A stretch of 64,000 bases of DNA from Halorubrum sp. BOL3-1 (GTDB lineage: Archaea; Halobacteriota; Halobacteria; Halobacteriales; Haloferacaceae): the NCBI RefSeq assembly GCF_004114375.1, contig NZ_CP034693.1, positions 1 to 64,000 on the forward strand, in the 5' to 3' direction. Below the pieces are notes generated by a model, which did not search any database, was not told where the DNA came from, and saw nothing but the letters and a program-made list of their open reading frames with translations. Below are positions 7,831 through 15,171 of this stretch, in pieces; within the stretch, counting starts at the first letter, position 1; each line of letters starts with the position of its first letter. The translations under genes were made by a program, and so were the position numbers.

Positions 7831-10089
7831 TTAGTCGTGTCGTTGCGCTCCAAACGCCATGCCGAGTGAGAGATGGTACTGGATATCCGCCGACGATAGC
7901 TCCCACTCACTGACTGGCATTGCAGTGAGGTCTTCGGTCAACTGGCCTGTCTGCGTCTCGTACTTCCAGATGTTGTTGCCGCTCTCTGCACCGGCATACG
8001 TGTTGATCTGTTCAAGTACGTCTGTGACGTATTGCTGAATGTTGTGTTTGGTTATCGTCGTCGGGTTGAGCCGTGCATTGAGTGGCTTCGTTCCCTTCGC
8101 TGCCTGATACCCTGAAACGGTCGTAATGAGCGACCCGAGGGTGAACACCGCTCGGCGTGACGGACTCTCGGACAGGACCGGCTGTTCGGTAACCATCCGC
8201 TTGTAGGCTTCCTGTTCGGCTATCGCCCGCTCTTTCGCTGTGGTTGTCGTACTATCTCCCCCCTCGTCGTCGTGGTCTGGATTCGTGTCGTCTGCTGTCT
8301 CTGTCATATCTACCTCTCTTGGTTCCCCGTCACCCTCGACCGGGATCTGATACGGCTCGTCGATGTTGGCGACTTCTGGAATGTCAACATCGAGTAGGCC
8401 ACTCCGACTGAGAGTGGCTAACTGTGCGAACTGCTGGATGATCTGTAGCTTCGGAACGCGCCTGCCGTCGTCCGCACCCGCATCGTAACACGACTCAATG
8501 TGCGGAATATACGCGTTTAAAAGCTGACTCACCGAGAGTGGTTGATCTCGGAGCAACTGTTGGAACAACGCATACCCCGGCTCGTTCTGGTCGACGTCGT
8601 CTTCGTCGGTCGTTGTCACCGTTGTCGATATGAAATAATATGGCGACGTGATCTGGGCGTGGAAATCTGTCTCCGGAGTCGTAAAGTCCCACTCATATGT
8701 CTCGAATAACGACGTATTCGATAGATCACGGGCGACTGACTCGGCCTGTTGAGCCACGTCAACCGTCCGGAGTGCGTTCGTTCCCTTAATCTCCGCAATA
8801 GCTCGTTTGCGGCCACTCTGGACGTTAATAATACTGACCGTCCAAAACTGGAACGAATCGATCACTGACTGCTGTGCGTCGTCGCTCGCGGCTTTTTGTG
8901 TGAGTTGCTTGTAGAATCGCTCGATTGGTGTGTGAGACGGCGTGTTCTCATCATCTTCGTCTTCCTCCTGTTGCCGGAGGGCGTGGGTTTCCCATAATAA
9001 CTCGTAGAGATACCGCATCTTCTGGGGCGTCTGCTCACCACCGAAATACGGGAAATGGTAGATACTCAGTCCAGCCGACTGCCGACAGGCATTGAGTAAT
9101 GGCGTTGATTTACCGATCATAGCCAGTGTCTCGGCTGTGAATGGGTGTATCGCTGCTGATAAATCTCGATTGAGATTCGGCATCCACGCCCGCTTTTTGC
9201 CGGTGTAAAGCGAGAGTGGGGCTGTCCCCATCCCATAGACATCGTCGACGATATCGCTGTGGACGTAACCGGCGGCGGTCCCCGACGCATTAGCTTTGTT
9301 TTTTGTTCGCCATTTTCCTGTCCGTTGGGCCTTCATACCCTCTAACAACACCTCAAGATTAGCGGGGTACACCCACTCGTCGGGGTTGCGTTGGCCAGGT
9401 AGGTCTAAATCCTCAATCGGTGCGGTCAAATCAGACTCAAAGAATCTGATCGACACTAACCGGGTTACACGCTTTGTGTCGTCGACGGTGAGTGTGTCTT
9501 CAATCTCACCTCGAATACTCTCCATCTCTTCTTCAAACGTACTGAGTTCGTTGATCTGCTGGATGATCCACCCGTCTTCGTGCTCCTCAATCACCGGCTG
9601 TATGAGGTCTTGGGTCGGCCACCCGTTGATAACACTACGCAGTTTGTTTTCGGCGATATAACTGAAATCCTTATACGTGGATTTATCTGGGTCTATGCCC
9701 CCATTCTTTGAGGTTTTCTGCGTGATACTGTGGTCGACACCGTTGGCAGCATCGTAGTGCGAAAACGCACACCGGTCGATATGCTCCTCGGAACCGGTCA
9801 GAATAGTCGCTCCGAGTGGCCGGAGTGACTTTTCCTCCCGATTGAGTTGTACATTGAAATAAACGATGCCTTGTTCTCGGCCTCTCACAGCACTGGCTTC
9901 CATCGGCGTCAGAAAGGGGGCGTATTCGTCCGGTGCTGAATATGGCGTTGACTCAGCCCCCAACTCAAGCATCTGACCGTAGATGTACTGAATATCAGAG
10001 AGTGACGCCAGCTCACGGCCACCCGGCAGTATCACCTCCCGAAACTCTGCGTCGGATATCTCACTCTGTGGGCGATAATCCGTACTCAT
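7831..10089 (-). CDS. cas8b: Cas8b large subunit of type I-B Cascade
   Basis: A 752-residue protein in the position of the I-B large subunit, which recognises the PAM and recruits Cas3. The identification rests on operon order (cas6-cas8b-cas7-cas5-cas3), size and haloarchaeal Csh1-like features such as VYFNVQLNREEKSLRPLG, LSLYTGKKRAWMPNLNRDL and IGKSTPLLNACRQSAGLSIY. An acidic linker (HDDEGGDSTTTTAKE) precedes the C-terminal helical domain. The start is ATG at 10089, four bases after the cas6 stop, so translation was presumably coupled to cas6. That upstream coupling may be weakened by the insertion in cas6. No internal defect is seen. Confidence 0.9.
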   Translation of the reverse strand: MSTDYRPQSEISDAEFREVILPGGRELASLSDIQYIYGQMLELGAESTPYSAPDEYAPFLTPMEASAVRGREQGIVYFNVQLNREEKSLRPLGATILTGSEEHIDRCAFSHYDAANGVDHSITQKTSKNGGIDPDKSTYKDFSYIAENKLRSVINGWPTQDLIQPVIEEHEDGWIIQQINELSTFEEEMESIRGEIEDTLTVDDTKRVTRLVSIRFFESDLTAPIEDLDLPGQRNPDEWVYPANLEVLLEGMKAQRTGKWRTKNKANASGTAAGYVHSDIVDDVYGMGTAPLSLYTGKKRAWMPNLNRDLSAAIHPFTAETLAMIGKSTPLLNACRQSAGLSIYHFPYFGGEQTPQKMRYLYELLWETHALRQQEEDEDDENTPSHTPIERFYKQLTQKAASDDAQQSVIDSFQFWTVSIINVQSGRKRAIAEIKGTNALRTVDVAQQAESVARDLSNTSLFETYEWDFTTPETDFHAQITSPYYFISTTVTTTDEDDVDQNEPGYALFQQLLRDQPLSVSQLLNAYIPHIESCYDAGADDGRRVPKLQIIQQFAQLATLSRSGLLDVDIPEVANIDEPYQIPVEGDGEPREVDMTETADDTNPDHDDEGGDSTTTTAKERAIAEQEAYKRMVTEQPVLSESPSRRAVFTLGSLITTVSGYQAAKGTKPLNARLNPTTITKHNIQQYVTDVLEQINTYAGAESGNNIWKYETQTGQLTEDLTAMPVSEWELSSADIQYHLSLGMAFGAQRHD

Positions 10090-10449
10090 ATAATTACACC
10101 CCCGTTAGAAACGGCTCTTGTTTCGACGTGAGCGAGAGCGTCCCCAGCCCGAAGTGGTTGCGTTCGCCGATCCCCGCTCCTAAAGCGACGTTTAGTGTGT
10201 TTCTGTGGGCTTGACTCCGAACCTCATACTCAAACTCCCACTTACTCAAAACGATTCGCTGTGTGTGGTCAGCCGATACACGCAACGGTATAGAGTACGT
10301 CTTCTGTAGCGTCTTTCGGTCGAACAACGGACCATGAACGTCGGTTGGCCCCTCACTGGATCGGTCGCCGAGAGCTTCCCACTTCCCAGTGAGATTTTCC
10401 ATGACTCGATCTACAAACACCGACTCTGGATCTTCCTCTGACCAATAAT

Positions 10450-11828
10450 CAGTACTTCACAAAGCCGCTTAGTTAGAACGTCTGCTTGCTGCGAATGTGC
10501 CTAACAAACAGCAGCAAGCAGACGGTGAGATTCACGAGGACCAGCTTCTTAACTTTCTCGTCAACCGCCTTGACGAGGAAGTTCCGCTCTCCTTAGCCAA
10601 TAACGCTGAGATCACTGCTGAGGACATCTATGAGGTCCTCGTCGGCGCTTGCGCCGACGGGACCTCTGTCTCTACGCTTTGTGCTTCGAGCCAGAACTCA
10701 CCCGCTGCGAACACGGTCCTCTACCATCTCCGGACGAAGTTCGAGCCGGATCGGCTCGAACGAGTCGCTAACACGCTCCTGCGGAAGAATCTCGATGAAC
10801 TGCTCCCCGAGCAGGTGGAGGTCTGCGCAGACCTCCACCTGCGGCCCTACTACGGTGACGAAGACGACACAGACGACCTCTATCACTCGGTAGCGAAGCG
10901 TGGAACTACTGCGTTCCACGCCTACGCCACACTCTACGCGCGTGTGACGAACAAACGCTACACGCTGGCGGTACGCCGTCTCCGAGACGGCGATACCACC
11001 AGCAGTGTCCTCGCTGAGTTCTTTGGTGTCCTCGACGGCCTTGACACCGGGGTCAAGGCCGTCTACCTTGATCGCGGATTCTACGACAGTAAGTGTCTCA
11101 CGCTGCTTCAGGCGCACAATTACGCGTACGTGATCCCGATCATCCGGTGGGGTGAGACGATTCAGCAGGAGCTCTCGGAAGGATGGAGCCGCGTCATTCA
11201 GCACGATCTGACAGGGAAACTCGACGGTCACAGCTGGACCGTCGAGTTTCCCGTCTACATCGACTGTACGTACCTGAACGGGAAGTATGACGAGAACGGG
11301 GTGGCGCGTCACGGCTACGCCGCTGACGCGCCGTTCATCGACTCACCACGCGACGCTCGATACCACTACAGCAAGCGGTTCGGTATCGAATCAAGCTATC
11401 GATTGTTTGAGCAAGCGATAGCGACAACGACAACACGAGATCCAACGGTACGACTGCTGTACGTGGTGGTGAGTCTCCTCTTACAGAACATCTGGCGGTA
11501 CCTTCACTACGAGTATGTGGCGACGCCCCGCCGAGGCGGGCGTCGCCTCTGGTGGTGGCCGTACAAGGAGTTCGTCAATATGGTTCGACGAGCTGCGTGG
11601 ACGGCCCTCGCGGTGCGTCGGGCCGTCCCCGCGAATCGGCCACCTGACGACCGATTCTACCGCTAACCACCGACCGAGCAAGCCAGCAGAGTGAGTGGCG
11701 ACGCTGTCGCGTCGGCGGCTGATCGCCGCCGACAGCGACAGCTCTCCGTCGATCCACCGTAATCCTCTCGTCAAGAGCCTCAGTACAACCGCTTCGACAC
11801 AGAACTCAGGCCGCAGAAACAGCTAGCC
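10450..11828 (+). mobile_element. ISH3-family insertion sequence inside cas6 (ends approximate)
   Basis: About 1.38 kb of sequence foreign to cas6 surrounds an ISH3-type transposase. The limits are inferred from where the two cas6 reading frames stop resembling Cas6. Weakly matching inverted ends are visible (cttcacaaagccgcttag on the left; the complement of the right end gives ttctgtgtcgaagcggtt). I could not find a clean target-site duplication, so exact ends and an associated small deletion remain open. It is inserted antiparallel to the cas operon. Confidence 0.8.
10497..11666 (+). CDS. ISH3-family DDE transposase
   Basis: A 389-residue transposase whose ORF starts at GTG 10497. The DDE core is visible: VEVCADLHLRPYYGDE (first Asp), KAVYLDRGFYDSKC (second Asp), and RYHYSKRFGIESSYRL (Glu). 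It has the hydrophobic C-terminal segment VVVSLLLQNIWRYLHYEY typical of ISH3/ISH27-like enzymes. Length is normal and the frame is intact, so the element may still be mobile. It lies opposite in strand to cas6. Confidence 0.9.
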   Translation: MPNKQQQADGEIHEDQLLNFLVNRLDEEVPLSLANNAEITAEDIYEVLVGACADGTSVSTLCASSQNSPAANTVLYHLRTKFEPDRLERVANTLLRKNLDELLPEQVEVCADLHLRPYYGDEDDTDDLYHSVAKRGTTAFHAYATLYARVTNKRYTLAVRRLRDGDTTSSVLAEFFGVLDGLDTGVKAVYLDRGFYDSKCLTLLQAHNYAYVIPIIRWGETIQQELSEGWSRVIQHDLTGKLDGHSWTVEFPVYIDCTYLNGKYDENGVARHGYAADAPFIDSPRDARYHYSKRFGIESSYRLFEQAIATTTTRDPTVRLLYVVVSLLLQNIWRYLHYEYVATPRRGGRRLWWWPYKEFVNMVRRAAWTALAVRRAVPANRPPDDRFYR

Positions 11829-12299
11829 GAGGATGCTTTGTGAGGTACTGATAATACACGTCTTCGCCGGGATTCTCAATACCAAACTCCGAAACACGGC
11901 TGTTAGATATCGAGACTAATGTGCCTGTATCCGATTCAAGCGTTCCACGGCTCCCAACTGGGCCAACATCAACCGTCGACTGATCGATCCCCTGAACGGT
12001 GAACTGCATCTCACCGACAGTCACTGATGGATCGTCTGAGACGGACTGAGCTATGTGACCGACGATTTCAGGCGAGACTGTATTGATGACCAGCTGCCGG
12101 TTGTCACCCTCTGATACGTCCCCCCACGGCATGAGCTCGGTAAACGACAGACCGAGTGTTTGCGGTGTATTCGCTTTCGATTCCTCAATGATCGGGTCGG
12201 GTATCCGATTCAACACAGCCCCGTGTAACTTCCGGTGATACATCTTCGGATACTGGCAGTCGGCCTCTACACGCAACTGTAGAATGAGTTTCGTAACGT

Positions 12300-12542
12300 T
12301 CACTGGTCGACATCCCCTTGCCGATGGACTCGCCATAAGAGAGCGTTCCCAACCCGTCCGGACTCAACCTCTCCATCTCGTTCCAGCTGACGGAGACGGC
12401 GGTATACAGTTGGCTGTGTATAGTCAAACCAATCTGTAACGGCTTGTGTCCCCGCTTGCCCCTCACTTTTGAGGAAGTGTAAGAGGTCTAGGTCGGAATG
12501 AGTTGGGGTAAACTCTCCCGTGTCCAAATCTCTATCTTTCAT
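12300..12542 (-). CDS. Small winged-helix DNA-binding protein at head of cas operon
   Basis: An 80-residue protein consisting of one winged-helix domain: LLHFLKSEGQAGTQAVTDW then YTQPTVYRRLRQLERDGEV as recognition helix and wing, ending with LLWRVHRQ. It resembles single-domain MarR/ArsR-type HTH proteins of haloarchaea. Its stop (12300-12302) overlaps the cas6 GTG, so it is translated with the cas genes and is the first gene of the operon. The inferred role is autoregulation of the cas operon. It could equally be a stray HTH gene. No effector or metal site is visible. Confidence 0.75.
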   Translation of the reverse strand: MKDRDLDTGEFTPTHSDLDLLHFLKSEGQAGTQAVTDWFDYTQPTVYRRLRQLERDGEVESGRVGNALLWRVHRQGDVDQ

Positions 12543-12583
12543 GGCAACGATTCTTTGTATACCCCATCAGATGTCATTTACTC

Positions 12584-12597
12584 CCTTTAATATAAGT
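12584..12597 (-). promoter_or_regulatory. Archaeal TATA box for the cas operon
   Basis: On the minus strand the sequence acttatattaaagg lies about 45-55 bp upstream of the ATG at 12542. Transcription starting about 25 bp downstream would give a very short leader, as is usual in haloarchaea. No ribosome-binding site is visible. Confidence 0.5.
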
Positions 12598-12678
12598 CCT
12601 CGTATGGTACAATACATGGATATTCAGTCGAACTCTCGATAGTTTGGAAAATTAAGGACCGACACGACACGTCTCTGG

Positions 12679-12901
12679 TGCTCTATTGAAAATAGATGAA
12701 GACGTGGGGATTAGCTGATATAAACGAGGTTTGCCCAGTAGTATTCTTAACAAGATTAGTTGAAATAAACTGAATATAAGATAGCCACATCGATCACCGC
12801 TGAAACTGGTTGGAAAGCATCGCCACTCTCAGATAGTTCCCTGTGATTTTTCGGTTCAAAACCGGGCGATCCCGCTGCTGTACCTCATTTTCAATAGAGC
12901 A
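12679..12901. mobile_element. MITE, 223 bp, with 8-bp target duplication
   Basis: Inverted ends tgctctattgaaaat (12679) and attttcaatagagca (to 12901) enclose non-coding DNA. The element is flanked by perfect 8-bp direct repeats gtctctgg at 12671-12678 and 12902-12909. The ends resemble those of the IS5-family element at 59.3-60.3 kb (tgctctgttgaa), so that transposase or a relative could move it. No ORF lies inside. Confidence 0.85.
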
Positions 12902-12909
12902 GTCTCTGG

Positions 12910-13173
12910 GAACCTTGTATCCTATTCAGGTTTTCTGTACTGGTCGCGACATATTTATTCACGCTGGCGTACTCGCCCCGGTGGTCATGTGTCTGGGACG
13001 GTCGGACCACATGTCGAGATAGGGGCCGCAAACCCGAAACGTGGCACTATGGCCGATCCCCGGATGGGGGTGAGAGCGACAATATATTCCCAACGACCGA
13101 CGAGGTTGTTTCTCCAAATTGGTAGCTATCCCTAACTCACTCCCCGGGTGCCGAAGAAGCTGTAACCAATCGT
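12910..13173. other. Non-coding stretch right of the MITE
   Basis: No gene, repeat or RNA is recognised here. It separates the cas and mrp-side regions. Together with the MITE and cas promoter it makes an intergenic region of over 600 bp. Confidence 0.5.
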
Positions 13174-13308
13174 ATGAACGGTGGTATCGCAGTCCACGAT
13201 ATCTACCTGGCCGTCGATGAGCGTGGACACCTTGATAAGTGGGGCTGGCGGGCAGCCGACTACCTCGGTGACGGGAATGACAAGTTCGAGCGGTGCGATG
13301 CGTGTTAG
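13174..13308 (+). CDS. Possible 44-residue ORF or 3' gene remnant
   Basis: ATG at 13174 opens a short frame, GGIAVHDIYLAVDERGHL then KWGWRAADYLG, ending CDAC. Haloarchaeal-like codon use and the well-formed composition suggest real coding ancestry, and the frame is open for about 15 codons upstream of the ATG. It may be the tail of a decayed gene or a genuine microprotein with a terminal CxxC. I do not recognise the family. It ends 38 bp from the convergent mrp stop. Confidence 0.35.
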   Translation: MNGGIAVHDIYLAVDERGHLDKWGWRAADYLGDGNDKFERCDAC

Positions 13309-13345
13309 CGGTAACTATTCCGTCGGAATCAGCACAGACTATCTC

Positions 13346-14428
13346 TCAGTTATTCCCCTCCACAAATGTCTGCTGCTGGTGATGTCGTCGCAAGACACCG
13401 ACTTTGTTTGCAACCGTAGCGGCTAAGTTCTGAAAGGCCGTCGCGGTTTCACCGGTGTCCCGACGAACAATCGGTTGTCCGGTATCTGCTCCCATCCGAA
13501 TCGCTGGATCGAGCGGGAGTGATCCAAGGTACGGGACATCAACTTCCTCGGCGAGTGATTGCCCCCCATCTTCACCGAAGATGTCGTGAGTATCCCCGCA
13601 ATTTGGGCAGACAAATCCACTCATATTCTCGACGACACCCAATACGTTGGCCTGGTACTCGCCGAACATTTGAACACCTCGGCGAGTGTCTTTTACGGCG
13701 ACAGATTGCGGCGTCGTGACGATGATCGTTCCCGTGACGGGCAGGTTCTGAAGCACCGTCAACTGGACATCGCCGGTCCCGGGCGGGAGATCCACGACGA
13801 GGTAGTCCAGCGACCCCCACGACACGTCGTCGAAGAGGTCCGTAAGCGTGTTCTGTGCCACCGGACCGCGCCAGACGACCGGGTCGTCGTCGTCGATCAG
13901 CAGGCCGACGCTCATCAGCTTGAGCCCGTGGGCGGTCGGCGGTTCGATTCGGTCTTCGCCGTCGACGGTCGTCACATCGGGGTCGGCGTCTGCGCCGAGC
14001 ATCTGCGGGACGTTCGGGCCGTACACGTCGGCGTCGAACAGCCCGACGTTCGCCCCGCGGTCGGCGAGGCCGGCGGCTAGGTTGACAGCGACGGTACTCT
14101 TTCCGACGCCGCCCTTCCCGGAAGCGACGGCGATCACGTTCTTGACACCGGGTAGAACCGACGACTCGGCGGTGTCGAACAGCGGGACGTTCGCCGAGAG
14201 TTCGACGTCGATCCCCGCGTCGTCGGCGACCTCGCGGACGCGTTCCGCGATGGCAGCCTCATCCGGGGCGTGCGGTGCGCCGAGCGCGAGCTCAACGGCG
14301 GCGGTCCCGCCGTCGACGGTGATGTCGGTGACGAGCCCGGCGCTAACGATGTCTGTATCGAGCGCCGGGTCGTCGACGGCGCGGAGGCGATCACGGAGGT
14401 CTTCGTCTGAGATGTTGGTGGTTGTCAT
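13346..14428 (-). CDS. mrp: Mrp/ApbC-type Fe-S carrier P-loop ATPase
   Basis: A 360-residue protein with an N-terminal MIP18/DUF59-like domain (ISDEDLRDRLRAVDDP) and a Mrp/NBP35 ATPase with the deviant Walker A SGKGGVGKST. These are followed by VDLPPGTGDVQL and the C-terminal cluster ligand pair in FVCPNCG. Such proteins carry Fe-S clusters to apoproteins. ATG at 14428 is preferred to the longer frame, which enters the torD end. It lies 11 bp after the chaperone gene in the respiratory operon. A role in loading clusters on the oxidoreductase subunits is inferred from that position only; haloarchaea usually have several Mrp copies. Confidence 0.92.
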   Translation of the reverse strand: MTTTNISDEDLRDRLRAVDDPALDTDIVSAGLVTDITVDGGTAAVELALGAPHAPDEAAIAERVREVADDAGIDVELSANVPLFDTAESSVLPGVKNVIAVASGKGGVGKSTVAVNLAAGLADRGANVGLFDADVYGPNVPQMLGADADPDVTTVDGEDRIEPPTAHGLKLMSVGLLIDDDDPVVWRGPVAQNTLTDLFDDVSWGSLDYLVVDLPPGTGDVQLTVLQNLPVTGTIIVTTPQSVAVKDTRRGVQMFGEYQANVLGVVENMSGFVCPNCGDTHDIFGEDGGQSLAEEVDVPYLGSLPLDPAIRMGADTGQPIVRRDTGETATAFQNLAATVANKVGVLRRHHQQQTFVEGNN

Positions 14429-14439
14429 CGGTGGTGTAG

Positions 14440-15171
14440 TTACGCTGGCGTGGTTTCGGACGGCTGTTCGTCGGCGTGGGCGACATCCTGTGCGTCCCAC
14501 GCGGTGAACGTCCGGGCGAGACGAGCGATCGCGGCGAAGACGCCTTCGACGCTGTCGCGGCTCGCGACTGCCTCCTCGAACCGGTCGATCCAGCCAAGTT
14601 GGGAGAGCGCCCGGGTCTGGAGTTCGCGAACCGCGTCGAGGTTGGACTCGCTTCCGCCACCCTCGAGGAGCGTCGCCTCACGCTCGCAGAGCGCGCGCAT
14701 GAACTCGAAGCAGGCGGCGACGTGGTCCGGAATGTCGTCGCCGCGCTCGGGCGAGAACCCGGCTGCGGCGTACAGTTGCGCCATGTCGGCGGCCGGGTCC
14801 CCGAGGAGCTCTCCGGCCTCTCCGGCGGTGTGATACCGCGAGTCCGACTCGAACGCCTCGCTCGGATCGGCCGCGTGAGCGGACGCGAACGGCGGGACGT
14901 AGTGAGTCCCGGGGACGACGAACAGGTTGTCGTACCCGATCGCCAGCGAGTCGGCGTCGTGGCCGTCGCCGCGCAGGTCCGCCGTCTCGATATCAATCGG
15001 GAACACGTCGGCGACGGTCACGAACGCTCCCCGGTCGAGCGCGGCGGCGGTCGTTTCCGTCTCTCCGTCGAAGGTCGCGGCTAACAGCCCGTACAAGCGG
15101 GCACGGGCCGTGGCCAACGCCGCCTCGTCGCGGTCGCCGTCTGTGTTCGTGTGTTCGGACACGCGAATCAC
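14440..15171 (-). CDS. TorD/DmsD-family maturation chaperone
   Basis: About 243 residues, all-helical. The chaperone binds Tat signal peptides and apo-molybdoenzymes before cofactor insertion. The diagnostic segment is DDIPDHVAACFEFMRALCE, matching the TorD family motif with conserved Pro-Asp-His and Phe-Met. Start GTG 15171 overlaps the oxidoreductase stop by four bases (GTGA); a second GTG nine bases on (MSEHTNT) is a possible alternative. Directly following the catalytic subunit, it is presumably dedicated to it. Confidence 0.88.
   Translation of the reverse strand: MIRVSEHTNTDGDRDEAALATARARLYGLLAATFDGETETTAAALDRGAFVTVADVFPIDIETADLRGDGHDADSLAIGYDNLFVVPGTHYVPPFASAHAADPSEAFESDSRYHTAGEAGELLGDPAADMAQLYAAAGFSPERGDDIPDHVAACFEFMRALCEREATLLEGGGSESNLDAVRELQTRALSQLGWIDRFEEAVASRDSVEGVFAAIARLARTFTAWDAQDVAHADEQPSETTPA

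Larger units (their letters stand above)
10094..12303 (-). pseudogene. cas6: cas6 crRNA endoribonuclease, split by an IS
   Basis: Cas6 cuts the pre-crRNA inside each repeat. The N-terminal part starts with GTG at 12303, overlapping the stop of the upstream HTH gene (GTGA). It runs through YPKMYHRKLHGAVLNRI, which carries candidate catalytic histidines, to YYQYLTKHP near 11828. The C-terminal part resumes near 10450 (DYWSEEDPESVFVDRV) and ends at 10094. It carries the glycine-rich loop GIGERNHFGLG that binds the repeat. Together they make about 275 residues, normal for Cas6. Neither half has both active-site and G-loop regions, so the gene should be inactive unless both fragments are made and assemble. 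Confidence 0.9.

Noticed and set aside
10698-11312. 204-residue frame opposite the ISH3 transposase
   Set aside because: Shadow of the transposase in the complementary frame; the + strand frame has clear DDE motifs.
10441-11840. Similar words cagtacttcacaaag and its near complement at the two cas6 junctions
   Set aside because: They look like inverted repeats, but the right one is the normal cas6 coding sequence for YYQYLTK; I treat the likeness as chance or an insertion-site effect rather than as IS ends.
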